Assembly (NCBI GenBank): GCA_021464245.1
Contig: JADCRB010000010.1
Coordinates: forward strand, 2,436,735 to 2,500,734
Direction of reading: 5' to 3'
DNA: 64,000 bases
From: Carallia brachiata
Lineage: Eukaryota > Streptophyta > Magnoliopsida > Malpighiales > Rhizophoraceae
Below the pieces are notes generated by a model. The model was given only the letters and a program-made list of their open reading frames with translations. It searched no databases and was not told the DNA's origin. This document shows, in pieces, positions 21,231-34,995 of this stretch (positions are counted from its first letter, which is position 1; the number at the start of each line of letters is the position of its first letter). A program made the translations under genes and the position numbers.

Positions 21231-21560
21231 GAGAATGTGGAGATCTAACTTCAGTCAAGAATTGCCAAATATTAAAAGGGTTTAACGGGCACTAAAAGGG
21301 AAAGCAAAATGGAAAGAAAGGATAGGGATAGAGCTTTGAAGAAAGAGCTATGGGGATAGCTGAAAAGCAACGGATAGCTGTGATTGTATGTATGATTATA
21401 TCATGAGTGCCTTATGATTTGCATGGGTATTGTGAGAGAGAGACAGAGAGAGAGAGATCGAAGAGTAGAGTGGAGAAAGGAATAGGGCCGTTTAATAGGA
21501 AACCCCTATAGACAGCAGATACAAGATCAGAGGGAAAATATAAAGAAAGGCTAAGGAATT
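21231..21560 (-). promoter_or_regulatory. KANADI 5' leader and core promoter region
   Basis: Read on the minus strand, a CT-rich tract (GA-rich on plus, 21429-21460) lies about 200-230 bp before the ATG. An AT-rich TTTATATTTT element lies near 21536-21546. A pyrimidine patch downstream of a TATA-like element is common in plant promoters. The transcription start cannot be placed from sequence. Confidence 0.35.
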
Positions 21561-23883
21561 GCAGGGGGTAATAGTCAGAGACTAAATAAAAATGGCAAGG
21601 AAAAGGGTCAGTATTAAAAGGGCTTTTCCTAGGGATGATGGTCCAAATGAAAAGTTAGGAAAAAAGGGGAAAGCTGTGTATTTAATTAGAATTCAGAGGG
21701 ATTGGAGAACTGCTTTACAGAAAGGGATGAGAGAGATAGAGAGCGACAGGGGCCTGGTTTAATTTCCTTTACCTTTACGATAGATACTGAAAACGAAGGT
21801 TGCAGGATATATGATGGTGGTGGCTGGAAATTTCTTCCAGGGGATACATTAATGGTGGTGGCTGGAAATTAAAAAAATAAAAATAACAATGAATAATTTT
21901 ACATAAATAATAAATAATTACGTAATTTTCTTTAATAATATTATTTACATTTTTATAAATTCTATTTACATTTTCATAAATTCATTCATCTAATGGCCTT
22001 AAAACTATTTTAATAAAATTACTAAGTTTTTTCAAAAGAAAAAAATTGTACTGCTCAACGGAACATTGGCAGGAAATTTAAAAGAGATATTTTTCTCCAT
22101 TTACCTCAATTTCTAGATGGATAGTGATCCTAGTAAAATGCTTACGTTACTAAACTTTATACTACAATGCGAACTATTTTAAGGGAATCGATCTCTACAC
22201 AACAATAAAATAAAATAAAATAAAAGTTCAATGGAGTCTCAATTGAAATAAAAAAAATAAATTAAATTTATATGGTTTAAGATGGCATGTATGTTATATT
22301 TAAAAAAGTAAGTATATGTAACAAACATCTTATTTTAATTGGCGAATTTTTCATTGTTGAACTGCTGTTATTTTTTAAATATCATCATTAACTTTAGTGT
22401 CATGACTAAGTGACAAGTTACGTGGACGGTTAAGTGATGTTAATAATCACGTTAGCATAAGTAAAATGCAATGTTCAAAATTGTCAACGAACTTTAACTT
22501 GTCATTATTTTCATTATTGAACTATTATTGTTATTCAAATATCCGTACCCTGTTGCATGGTATTAGAATTTCAAAAAAAGTAGATGACTCAAAATTTTTT
22601 TTAGCTTGAGAGTTTTCGGAAGTGTAACAAAACTTTAAATTTTTGTAATCATATTTAAATTTTTTGTCAAAGAAAAGGACAATTTTACTTCTCTTTTTGT
22701 TATAGAAAAAATTACTATTATTACATAAAATTAAAAATTTATTACAATTCAAGTAAATTTTGAGAAAAAAAAAAAATCAGGTGATGTACCTATGCCTATT
22801 TTTTGATAAAATAATGACATGGCACGCTGGGTCAACAAATGTGTCCCTAATGATCACATCAACGCCAAGGAGTGTGAAGTTTTGGTTTTTTTTTTTTTTT
22901 TTTTTGTTTTTTTAACGAGGTCATTAGGGAAACATTTGATAAAATAGTGACAAGGCATGACACATTACTGTTTCATCAAAGGATTATAGCAATATGTAAC
23001 AGCGTAATCAAAATATATCAACAAAAATAACAGTTTATCAGTCATCTTTGCAATATATGCATCAAACTCTTTTCATATGTAACTTTTTTTTTTTTTCGAT
23101 AAAGGGTTCCTTTAATTTTTTTTCTTAATTGACCAATTATATTATCGCCGATTCCAAGCATTAGTTTGAGTGACTAATTCACATAATATCTTTCTATCGT
23201 AACAACTTGTCAAAATAGTCTGAGTTCGACTTTTTGATCAGACAATGTGAGAAAAATTCTTCTAGGCTAACACTTTGACCAATTACAATCTTGCTTGAAG
23301 ATGTTTACGAGAGACTAAACCTTTACATTTATGCAAAGCCTAACATATGGAGAGTAATTAGAGTTTCCCCGCCCAGCCTACTCCCTTTGGTTAAGTCAAC
23401 TAGCTTATGACTGAATCCGCTTCCCTTGCATATTAAAGAATAGACTACATTATGCAACTAAAAGCCAAACAAATATTGATAAAAAAAAAAAACCAAACAA
23501 GCAGCACTCTTTGGTTGTAATCTAATAATTAGATAATTTTGTTTTATATGAAATTATGCGTTCAAATTCCAATCAAACCGTTGAGTGGATCTAAACAAAT
23601 GAATGATCCTATAAAATTACGAGTATTCCGGTAACACTTACTTACTATTTAAGGTTTGTTTTTTTTTTTTGTGTTCAATATAAATAATTCAACTTACTTT
23701 ACAAAAAGTTAGCACAATTTTTTTTTAGTGGATCGGTAAAGTGTCATATATTTTTTTATTTTTTTAAAAAAAGAAAAGGCCAAACAAATAGAATTGTGAA
23801 AATAATTTTTAATACTCATAAAAGTTTTTACTATGCCGGTGTCTAATTAAAGCCTTAAAATTGGTCAACTGAATAGAGAAGTA

Positions 23884-23896
23884 GGGGGGGGGGGGG

Positions 23897-23932
<36 letters not shown>
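23884..23932. repeat. compound G16-(GA)n microsatellite
   Basis: A 16-base G run passes directly into about 16 GA units. This is the second long poly(G) run in the window; its length may be inaccurate. Confidence 0.9.
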
Positions 23933-23934
<2 letters not shown>

Positions 23935-25676
23935 GGGTTAGTTAGCTTTTGAGGTGGAAAGGAGGGGCACTCTCGCAGCACAACCAGGGAAGAGGGGTAA
24001 GATTAATTGGCTGGGGGTGCCACCAGGCTCACAAACACACTTGCCACTCACTCTGACCCACTTTCCATTTGCAGTTCGGTAATATACTGTGCTATGCCAC
24101 GCCACGGTCTTTATTTTCACCCTACCGACAGGAATTTTGCTAAGGCAATTTAATGCAAGACGGAACGCTAGGCATCCAATTAGACACAAGGAGTCAATTC
24201 TTGTTACCCATCTAAACCTTAAACCTTGTTTTTGTTCGTTGTCACTAAGATTTAACAACCTCTATTTATTGTAATTAAGAATTTACTCGACCATTATACC
24301 ATAAGGCTAATGACACCAACCTGAACCTGTGAAACAACAATTGATACATGCTTCACAAATATGCAAATGAGATGCTGGTGTGCTCCTAGGTTATTTCTTT
24401 TTTTTTATACATTATTATTATCGCGTGGGAGATTTTAATCTAATGCCAAATGAATTCCATAAATTTGAGACCTTTGTATATTGATAGTATATTTCAATAT
24501 TAATTATTTTATTTTCTAATTGATTATAAGAGAAATTTTTTTTTAAACTATGTTTTCTACAACAAAAGCATGTCTAATACTCTAGGGAAAAAAAGGAAAG
24601 AAAACCAAAGGTAAGTTTAGCATTAAGATAATAATAAAAGAGAATTAGAAAATTCTTTGGAATTGAAAAACGTTTTTGATTAGCTTATTCATTGGAAATA
24701 AGAGAATCAAAGTAGACCATATCTGAGTAAATTAAATTCTCTTACTTCAGAGAGAATTGAAAACACTTTAGTGGTGATTTACAAATTCCCTATATATTAA
24801 CTAATCAACTTCTCCTTATGATAACCTCTAGTTCAACCTTATTTATGATATTCTATGGGCACTTTTATAACTTTTTCGACAACATTAAGATTTTAGATTA
24901 GTTCAACCAAAGTAATTGCCCAGCCAAAGACGAGCGCTGCCAAAGTGATCGGACAACAAATCTTCTCCGTATGTTGGACGTTATTTTAATTTGCTTTCAC
25001 ATTTATGTAACTTACCATGTGATGTTGAGTATTTATAAAATCCGAATTATTAGTTGTTCAAAAAACCAAAAAAAAAAATCATCAAGCCAAATGAATTATT
25101 TTGTTATAAAATAAAGGTTGTACAGAATGTAAAAGAAAGAAATGTTCTGCGTCTCTATGATTGTGCATTCGGAGGGGATTATTTCTAAGTTCACGTCACC
25201 TTATTTTATTTGATTTCAAAAAGATAAATTTATAATATATTAATTATCACACTTATGAATAAAAATTAAAATTAATTATTGATATTTTTATTTAATTTTT
25301 TTATAAAAAAATTTATCATCTAAATATTAACGAATTTAAACGATACTTTATTACTATAGATTACTACAATTACGAAATAACTTTGATGTATGTAACGAGC
25401 TCAATTTCAACGGGGCTATACCATATTATTTGTCTAATCAGGAGTCTTCCCCTCATCCCACCTCCAATATTCCCTCTCCGTGTCCAGATATTCCACAGCC
25501 AAGCCCACCTGTCGAGCGCCACCCGCGCGTGCAAACCCATAAAAATTTTAAAAAAATAACAAAGGATAAAAAAAAAAAAAAACAAAGCAAGAGAGAAAAA
25601 GACATGCCATTTTCCTCGGCGTCAATATGTGTTCCCGTCACGTGACTTGTGGACGTGACCTTGTCCGGTCTAGGTC

Positions 25677-25718
<42 letters not shown>

Positions 25719-25722
25719 GTGT
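25677..25722. repeat. compound (AT)n-(TG)n microsatellite
   Basis: About 12 AT units pass through ATGTATG into about 8 TG units, in intergenic DNA. Confidence 0.9.
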
Positions 25723-26481
25723 GGGATGTGACCTTCTCTTGTTTGTTTCCCTTGTTCTTATTATTACTAAAATCTCTTAACCCAGGCTCTCCCCGTTTCA
25801 CGATTGGATTAAACTAAATTTATTTTCGCAGCCCCGATGGGCCTCAATTTCTTTAAGGGCATTAATTCGAATCTGTTGTTTGTAAAAGCCGATTGCAACA
25901 CTCCAACCAACAAATATGACTCTCAAACTTTTGATCTTTTCTTAATTCTTTTCGAAGCGGGGGGGTCAGCGCCTGATGCGCTCTAGATTCTTTGGGAATT
26001 GGGTAACTTTTATATGCCTTCGTGTTTCTTTACTAGCCTAATAAATTCTCTCCAACCAAAAAAATAAATAAATAAATAAAAGAAACTTTATGTAGGATAT
26101 AAGAAAGTTGAAAGAATTTGTTCTAAGAGTTTTAAATTAGTAGTACAAATTATTTAATAATTAAATTTTTAAAAAAATATAAATAAATTATTAAATATTT
26201 TTAAATAAAATTATACTGTTATTTTAATAATACGTAGTACTGAACCATAGCTAGATAACGATAGTGCACTTCTCTTTTTTTTTATTTTATTTGAAACTGT
26301 TAGAGTAATAATAAAAAAATAAAAATTATATAGATAAAATTTAAAATTTAAATCCTAAATTTTATACGCGACAATTAGTACCCTTAGTCACTTGATTTAT
26401 ATTCAATCCACGACAGTGTACTTCTCTGTCTATGTGAATTATTGTACAATCTGCTTGTTGGATATGTGAATAGTTAGTCAA

Positions 26482-26484
<3 letters not shown>

Positions 26485-26524
<40 letters not shown>
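26485..26524. repeat. (CT)n microsatellite
   Basis: An uninterrupted run of about 20 CT units. It creates a spurious Arg-Glu repeat ORF on the minus strand. Confidence 0.9.
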
Positions 26525-26527
<3 letters not shown>

Positions 26528-28899
26528 GCTCGCTTGCCGTGTTCGCAAATGCTCCGGATTATATTCCATATTCCATGTGTTTGTCTCATAAGAGCCAACT
26601 CGTTTACCTTTTATGTTTTTGCTAATCCTTTATTCCTATTTAAGTGTTAAAACTTAAATTTTAAATCTTTCCCACAAAAAAAATTTCATTCTTTCTTCTC
26701 GTTCTTATAACATTGAGTACAATCTAGGCCTGGTGGTGGGTGCCGGCGTGTCATAAGGTGCCTCCCAATGACTCCTAAAGTAGTAATATATATATATATA
26801 TACTGATTAGTAAGTATTGTTTGTCCTCGTAACCATAGCATGGGAATTTATGCATAAATCAAGCAAGGACGAAAATATATTAGTTATTTAATTATTAGTT
26901 AATCATCTGTTCGTTTCCATTTTCTAACAAGTTTATTTGGATCATGGGCTATAATGGATATATGATGCCTCTCTCCAGCCTTAATTTTATATCCTCACCC
27001 CACGTTTCATTTCACCTAATTTAGTAGATTCGGACTTCACTAGTTCAAATTTAAAATTCAACTTTTTTACTATTACAATACCAACTCAAAGGCAAATGTT
27101 TTTTGACAGTCATTTTGCTCAACTTGAAATTCGGAGAAGATGATTTAAAAAAAGATGGAAATAAAAGGTAGCATCTCTTAAGTAGTATTAAAGTAGTATT
27201 AATGTAATATGAATTATTAAATAGTTGAATTTAAAAATCAAATAAACAAAATAAACTGTAAGATGTTATTGAATGAATTGTATAACTAATTTGATGCAAA
27301 TTAAAGTTAAGTTGTCTAATGAAATTCTTAAAAAAAAAAATTCACAGCCACGTAACACCTACTAACAATCGATACAGGTCGGGTAGTAATTTATTCAGAC
27401 CTGCCAACCAATTCATATATGGTACAACTGTGGACTTCTAACTTCAAGGTTCCGTGGACAAGCTGAACAAGCAAGAGCTCGGAATGGCCTTTTCAAAATT
27501 TAGAACATATAGTTGACCAAAAAGAAAAAAAAAATTAGAACTTATCCTTAATTTTAGGTGAAAAAAATTGCCATAAAATACATATAGTACTAAACCTTCA
27601 AATTTTTTTTGATCTCCAACTCTTTACTTAAATTTGCTTTTATTGTTATCCTCATTGCAGTATTAATTATTTAGCTTCTGATCATCATCTTTGGCTCCCT
27701 CGATCCAAAATTTTATACTCTCCCCCACCCAGAGATTCTTGTCGAATTGATACTCATGGTGTAAAAGACTCCATTCTTTGGGTAAACCCTAAGCAATAAC
27801 ATCTAATTGAGTAAGATTAGTACTTAAACATGCGTTGAACAAGAAGAGCAGTGACTTGCAAGTTGCAAGACAGGCCAATATGTTCAACTTTTTGTCCGCA
27901 TGTATAATTAATGTCCATTTACATTCTGTCTTTGAGACGAAATTAGAAAGGAGAAAAAAAAAAGAAAATTGTAAGCCATTTGGAAGAATATTTAGCTTCT
28001 TTCGCGTGGTGATTCGGGAGATGAGAATATGGGCATGTGTTGCTTTGAAATTCGGAAGTTTTCACCTTCTCCCACTCTCTTGAGTACCACAGGCACAGAG
28101 AAAGACAAAAAAAAAAAAAAAAAGGAAGGAATCACCGGAATCAACGCCGTTTGGGCTGACGTGCACCACGACATTAGATCACCCTATTAGAAAGAATAGA
28201 CTTGCATTACATGTGTCTGTTTGGGCGGGGCCACTGGACATTACCAATTCCACATCATCGTTTTTCTGGTCCTGCAGAATTTTCTTGCTTTCTGTTTTGT
28301 GGGAATATTATATAAAGGAGTTTTTTACAAATATTATATAAAAGACTATTACATGGTTGTAGATTAGAAAGACAAAATTAATTACATACTATTCAATAAT
28401 ACTTAATAGTTTGTTTGTGTTTTTATTTTTATAAAATAATTTATATCACTGATCACATCTAATACTTTCCTATTATATATTTATAGATAAAGGAGGCTTG
28501 TATTAGATCAAAGATAGAATGATACCCCTGTGAAAAGAGGAATAGAAAATGGCTGGACAGGCAGATTGGGAGGGTTCAATTCAAGGATTGAATATATATA
28601 TATATATATTGGATTGGATTTTTTTTTTTTATTAAACATAAAAAGCGAAGCCTAAGGACTAATTAGCTATAACTCTACTAAGATAAAATCCAACGGCATC
28701 TTCTGACAAAATACTTTGTAAACCACCAAGAGGATGACGAAGGATCATAAAGCCAGAGCTGTGAATAAGAGTATAAGAAGCAAGTTAATTTATTACTCTT
28801 TGACTTTCTCAATAAACATGGACAAGCTCAACAATCAGGTCATTTTGCGAAGGACTGGATAATAATGAACTAACGAGTTACCAAAATGTTTGGTCAAAA

Positions 28900-29115
28900 C
28901 TCCTTTTGTTTGTTTTTTGAGTTGAAATCAAGAAAATTCCATTAAGATACTTGAGTTTTGTGCATCATGAGCAATAGCCAAGAAAATAGAACCAAGGCTT
29001 CTCCTATGCCACGTAGAAAAAAAATGTAACAAAGCTATTTTAACAAGAGAATGATCTACTTTGTTGTACTGCCTTCTAACATGAGAAAAGACACACTTGT
29101 CAAAGGAGGAAGAGA
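28900..29115 (-). pseudogene. possible LINE-type RNase H relic
   Basis: On the minus strand the stretch near 29115-29040 reads 'FSHVRRQYNKVDHSLVK'. This matches the terminal helix of the RNase H domains found in plant LINEs and related reverse-transcriptase proteins (usually '..HVRREGNRVAHALAK'). The rest is too decayed to extend. The call rests on one short motif. Confidence 0.4.
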
Positions 29116-30430
29116 GGAAGAGAGGGCTCTAACATCCCCCTCTAGCATTCCAATTTGGTCGAAACTCAATTCAAAAGCTCAAAATTGATGTTGGTTATGG
29201 TTGGTCAGTGTGCTAAACTTAAAATGGGTATTTTTAACAATTTTATACATTTTGGAGGAGCATAATTTAAAGCAAAATTTGGCACCTAAAAATGGAGTGG
29301 CTTCACCGCTTTCCACGCGCCATCAGGACTTTATAGGGCCCAGCTCGCCAGCTCTATAGGGACCAGAGCATCCATCCCCATGCGAACTTTTACAACCTGA
29401 AAAATTCATACTGCCAGTGACTGAAACCCTATCATTTTTTTACACTTTTTTTTCTTTTTTTTTTTGTGTGCCTTTCTACTTTTCTTTTCTAGCAAGCCTT
29501 GAATAACTAACACAGGATAGTTAACAATCTATCACCTTGAGACTTTAAACCTTTTCTTTTTACTAACCGAGGTTTTTATCTTCATACATAGAAAGAACTT
29601 TCTTTGACCATGTCCAGCTCATCAATACACAGATACCACAGTAACGAAACTTGATCACAAAGTGATCAGATACCTAAAACAAGGGAATGAATGTGACAGC
29701 AAGTGAAAATCAATTATAATTTTAACACGAAGAAATGCAACTATGCATGATCATAAGTAATCATTGAATTCGAAAAAATTAGACCACCCTTCTCTTGCCT
29801 TGATGGCGATCCATTTGGGTCAGGTACAGCGGCTGATAGCAATAATTAATAAATGGCCCATAGGACCGGAAAAAATTAGACTTTCATGTCCATCAAGTAA
29901 AAATACATTTAGCCACATGTGGTGCCTTACCTATAATACATAAGGATAATTAGGTTGATACACAATATGTGATATGTAGAAAATATACAATTAATTTAAT
30001 ATTTTATTTTTTTTTAAATTTAATATATTTTTTTATAATTCAACGATATAGATCTCACATGTTAACTTTGTTCTTAATATTACCTACCTACATAACTTTT
30101 TCCTAATATCTATTTATTTATTTGAAATATTAGCAAAATTTTCATTAAAAATTCAAACAAAAGAAATCCACTGTAGCTTTTAGTTTGTTCAAACAACGTG
30201 AGCAGTTGCCCAAAAAAAACACCACATTAACTACATCAAAAAAAAAAGGAGGTACATTCCTGTCAACCACCAATTCAATGTTCACTCTTACAACCTGCTC
30301 AACTCTCTTTTTCTGCTTTCTTCATTTACTTGGGGATGTGTTCTGCAGTTAGTGTACTAGCTACTACTTCAGCACTTGAGGAAAACGAAATTTCATTGAT
30401 GAGATCAATACAAGATGCATATAATACATT
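29116..30430. other. intergenic DNA, nothing recognised
   Basis: AT-rich sequence. The patch at 29990-30060 ('CAATTAATTTAATATTTTA', 'TTCAACGATATAGATC') recurs in similar form at 60655-60760 and 61080-61165, indicating a dispersed repeat family. Confidence 0.4.
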
Positions 30431-30545
30431 TTACTCCATTCCAACGTCATAGGCACTAGACATTATCCTGAAAGCCCCATCTTCACCGGGTTGAGCGAAT
30501 TGAAGATGATGGATGTCAGAATGTGGGTACCTATATGTATAGCTC
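30431..30545 (-). other. coding-like island, possible last-exon remnant
   Basis: On the minus strand an open stretch of about 38 codons with a balanced, non-repetitive composition ('DIHHLQFAQPGEDGAFRI' near its middle) ends at TAA 30431-30433. It is preceded by an AG at 30546-30547 that could be a splice acceptor. I do not recognise the family. The plus strand is also open here, so the strand choice is weak. It may be a gene fragment left by rearrangement. Confidence 0.25.
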
Positions 30546-31087
30546 CTCAGGATATTGATTACATAACTAATTCCCTCTTTCTCTGCTTAATCTCTGTAGC
30601 TAAGAATCCTCCAATCAGTTTCTTGGAATTTGGACAAAGACGATGGCACAATTGACGCTATTAACAAACTATTTAAGCAATCAACATGATGCAGTGTATT
30701 CATGATGATATGTGAATTCATATTTGAGGCGCGTCCAATACATCACGTCAAAGTAATTGTTATGTCACAAAAACTTTGTGAAGTTGAAGTTATGACTCAT
30801 ACAATAAAATCTTACAATTAAGCCAACTCATTTGATTACAAATATAGACCCTCCTTCCAAAATTTAAAATCTTTGGTGATAATTGACATATTAAGCTCTA
30901 AAATAGGTCTGCCTTCCATGAAAATTAACAAAAGGCAGGCGGTTTGTTCTAAAAGTAAAAGAAAGATCGGTACTCTCCAAAAAGAAAACAAAAAGTGGAG
31001 AGATTATGTCTGGTGATCCGTGTGCGACACATTTTTGTCACTCCTTACCACGGGGTACAGTTTTTATGCTTTTTGGCTATAGTTTCT

Positions 31088-31601
31088 GGTATCGGAATAC
31101 ACATATTTTAAATTTTAAACTTTTACATTTTTTTTATTTGAGTGTTAAATCTTTTTAAATTTTCATTTGAGATCTAAACCTTTTAATTTTCTATTAAATT
31201 AGTATATCTGTTGACAAAAAGTGATTAATTTATTTAAAAATGATTTTGAACTAACAAAAAATTATTTGAAAAAAATTTAGATAAATAAATTGAATGTTTT
31301 TTTAATCAAAAAATATGTATATTATCTATTTAATTCGTATATTTATTAATTAAAAAAATATTTAATATGTATATTTTGTTGATGAAAAAAATATTTAATT
31401 ATTTTATTTAACATTTTTTTAATAATTTAAATTAAATTAAACTCATTTATTAAAAGACTGACTATTTTTTTTGTAATAAAAGGACTGATGGTAAAAAATT
31501 AAAAAAATTAAGATTTAAATAAAATTTTAAAAAAATTTAAAACTCAAATATAAAAATATATAAAATTTTAAAACTTAAAATATACATACCCTTCCGATAC
31601 C
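31088..31601. mobile_element. AT-rich MITE with GGTATCGGAA termini
   Basis: About 514 bp. The ends are inverted copies (GGTATCGGAA and TTCCGATACC) and the complementarity continues inward through TTTTAAATTTTAAA-type sequence for about 100 bp with mismatches. The internal words resemble the better-preserved MITE at 38293-38793 ('GAGTGTTAAATC', 'TTGAGATCTAAACC'), suggesting a common family. Only a short possible target duplication (TTCT) was found, so the boundaries are less certain. Confidence 0.6.
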
Positions 31602-34600
31602 TTCTTTATCAGTGTTTTATTAAGTTTGGCACATAAATGTACCTAATGTCAACAGGACCCACATGCCGGGACATCATGTGCTTTGAATCAGTTTTTGTTG
31701 CGGAATTCAGAATGGCCACTTAGACTTCAAACTATTGGCCTCGTCCCTTGATCAGTTTCTGCTATCCGGCTAAGCTCGCCACATGTCCCAACCAAGAAAG
31801 ATATGCAAACAATTCGAAAGAAATATTGGTGTGTTGAATTTTATCTTCTTGATTAAAATAATATTGATAATTTTATAATAAAATTGATAATATTTATAAT
31901 GAAATAAATAACAACTTTTAATCTTAGTTGTAAAAATTATAGGCTTTTGCAAACTATGAGCTTTTATTTTTTGCATTGCATATTGTACATGATATGTAAT
32001 TGCACAGTCTAGTAGCAAATTTTCACATTTTATTAGTCAGCACATCAATTTTTCAAACATTAACTGCAAGTCGTTCATTATAAGTATGTTTTCCATTTCT
32101 TGCTTTTTCTTTTTTCCACATTATGTATTAATTGAGGGAATTTCTATTTTAACTCTTTTTTTAAATGAATATAAATTACTTATGATCTTACGCTATACAA
32201 TAAGTGAAATCCACTTAAATAAAATAATTAAAAATAATTTTTAAATAATTTTTTATTATGAGTTATTTTTACTCCTTAAAAATGAAAGTAAAATTAGTAA
32301 GCATCATTAATTAATTGTAACCCATTAAATTAATTTGGCATCTGAAATCAGGTTCGGTTGTGTACGTACTACTTGTGCCATGAAAATGAACCTATCCCAA
32401 TCAGTTGTATACTTGGCCCTTGTATTATTATCTTTCCTTCCGGCTTTTGCTTCAATTTTCCATTTTCTATATGTTTGAACAAGGTGCCTTTTTATATTCT
32501 CGTGACTCTGTCGGACTTTCATTTTCTCGATAGTGGTCGTTTGGACCACAGAGCTAGATCTTTATACTTTGTCCAAACGCTTAGCCTGTTCGTCTTCTCT
32601 ACCTTTTTTTTGACTCTTTCTAACAGTTGCTAGCAAGAATGCCTTTTCGGTTGTCAATTGTCAAGCTTCTCATTAATAGAATATAGGCCGAAGCTAAACC
32701 TTAAATGTCAACATCAAAGAACTAAATTCTTTCATGTGGAATAAGTTTATCACTTGACGTCAAGCATAATGGTCTGAACTCCATTCTAAATTCGCTTCTC
32801 GTTGTTTTACCAAAGACTTTTTTAATTTTTTTTTAATTTGTTTGTTGTTTTCGTTGACATTATTGTTAACATGGATTGTCAACATTAGAACCTATGATGT
32901 GTGTTCAAAATTAGGAATGGTCTACCTTTTGTCAATAGTCTGTGGCTCTAGCTGGAGGGTCGACTTCTATGGTGCCGAAAAATATTAAAGAAATTTTGGG
33001 TATCATGTAACTAAAGAAAATGTTTCGATAAGAGGATCCATATTTGTGCAAGTGTGTTCTTGTTGTACTTGCTGGAGATTTCTAATAATCACGATGCTTT
33101 CAGGTAAGATTAGTCCAAGCGATGTGTAGTTGCTTTGGCTTGTTTCTTTTTTTTTTTTTTTTTTGGGGTGAAGCTTTGGCTTGTTTCTAATTGTGGCTTT
33201 GGAAGGGAAAAGAAACAAAAAAAAAAAAAAAAGTTCAATTTGGAAATAAGAAACACAGGAGAATGAAACGTTTAGTTGTTTTATCCAAGGTCTAGCCTGC
33301 AAAGAGCATAATGTTAAAGGTATTAGTTAACGGTAGTCCATTTTCCAGGCTGGCATAGGCCCAAAAAAAAAATAATGGGAGGCCATGTGAGGTCGCGGAG
33401 AAGGGGTGATAATTTGAGAGAAAATTAATTTTTACGAACATAGAGAACTTTGGAGAAAAAGACATTCCTGTAATCTTCCTTGCTTATTTTGTTTTTATTA
33501 CATTAAGCCTATATATACTACACGGCATTGTTTGTAAGTTGCAAAAAAACAAAAAAAAAAAAAAGGATATATATATATATATGTGAAAAAGAGTTAATTT
33601 GAAACCAAAAAATGGCTATTCAATTTCAGCCTCATGAAGTAATGGAAACAAGGAAATCTGGTTGACCATGTGATCCAAAGCTTGATGGGCCCTTGTTACA
33701 AAATTATTGGACAAATCAAGCTCAAATTTAGCCCAGTATGAATGAAACCTCTATACCAACTCAGCGAAACCTCAAAGGCCCAAATGGGTTCGGCAGCGGA
33801 GAAAATAACTTTCGGTCGTTAATATTTCGTACGAAAAAGATAGGTGCACCAAGATTTGGATGCACCAAATATATAGATTAAATAAAATATTATTTTTTAT
33901 TAAAATACATATATATTTATTAAAATATTTTTTTACTGTTTTAAAAAACTTTTTACATTGAAAAATAATTTTTTTGTTACAGATCTCATATAAAATATAC
34001 ACTTTACGTTGTAAGATAATACTAATGTAAATCTAAGTTTTAATTTTTTTTAAAAAAAACATTTTTTGATAATTTTCGGTACAAGTACTAAGGCTTTCCT
34101 CGGTGCCTGTAATTGGGTCCTATTTTATGTCATTTTATTGATCCAGCCAGGCAGTCGCCCTTTGTCTTCTCTTTTCTACTTTCGGATTGTAAACAAATAG
34201 AATTAATAATGAACTTTCTTGCAATTATTAAATAACCATTTTTGGATTTACGTTACACTCATTAAACTAATCCACTGACGCATAGTTTCAGGCCTACACG
34301 TTTAAAACAGACTTAAGCTACCATTTAAACAAAAAAAAAAAAAAAACTGATCTATACTTATGATGAAAGCTATTCAGAAAAGAACGAGAGAATAAAATTT
34401 TGTGCATTGATCTTGACTAAGTTATGTGAATTTGCAAAGAAGTCTATACAAAAAAATATTAAAAGTATAAATCAAGAACACTGACCAAATTGTATCAATA
34501 AAAAATCGTACAAGTCAATTACATGTTTTAGAAATATCTTATCGAATGAATATCGACTCTCTACAAAATTATATACGATAATCTCTATAAACTTGAGTAA

Positions 34601-34995
34601 ATTTGAGTTTTCTGGCCAGGGGTTAATTTTGAGAGGGCTTACTAAGGATATACTTCTATGGAAGTTCTAGAAGACGTTCTGCAAATTTTTTGACATGAGA
34701 AATGCAGGAACCCTAACTGAACCCTGCCATTATCAGCAATAAAGCATATAGCAATCCCGGTGCATCCTGGGCAGTAAATATGAATCATTCATATGAAACT
34801 CCATTTCCATGTATGCCTAGTTATGTTCATCACACACAGAACATCAAACTAACATTCACATCAGCAAGAGGGTCTCCAAGTAAAGATTTCAGACACTGAA
34901 ATCTGCATAGCAGCGCAGAAAGAAAGTACATCCTAAATGGCATTCAAAAATCGTCTCTTTTAGCACTACCCAGAGGCCATACCTAATTTGTAGAG
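31602..34995. other. intergenic DNA between the MITE and the REM gene
   Basis: AT-rich sequence with A/T homopolymers and an AT microsatellite at 33566-33583. No supported gene on either strand. ORFs at 32325-32549 (-) and 32358-32633 (+) overlap each other and lack domains. The last part would include the 3' UTR of the REM gene. Confidence 0.45.

Larger units (their letters stand above)
21561..28880. other. long intergenic AT-rich stretch with many microsatellites
   Basis: No gene is supported. Contents seen: direct sequence repetitions around 22330-22560 and 22795-22970 (each with a repeated 'GATAAAATARTGACA'-type block), G16 followed by (GA)n at 23884-23932, (AT)n then (TG)n at 25677-25722, (CT)n at 26485-26524, and TA runs at 26786-26802 and 28590-28610. 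The ORF on the minus strand at 23938-24258 has no recognisable domain. ORFs through the GA/CT tracts are artefacts. Confidence 0.5.

Noticed and set aside
23938..24258. Minus-strand ORF of 106 codons
   Set aside because: No recognisable domain, begins next to a G16-(GA)n tract, no supporting promoter or introns.
26362..26598. Minus-strand ORF with an Arg-Glu repeat
   Set aside because: Produced by the (CT)n microsatellite at 26485-26524.
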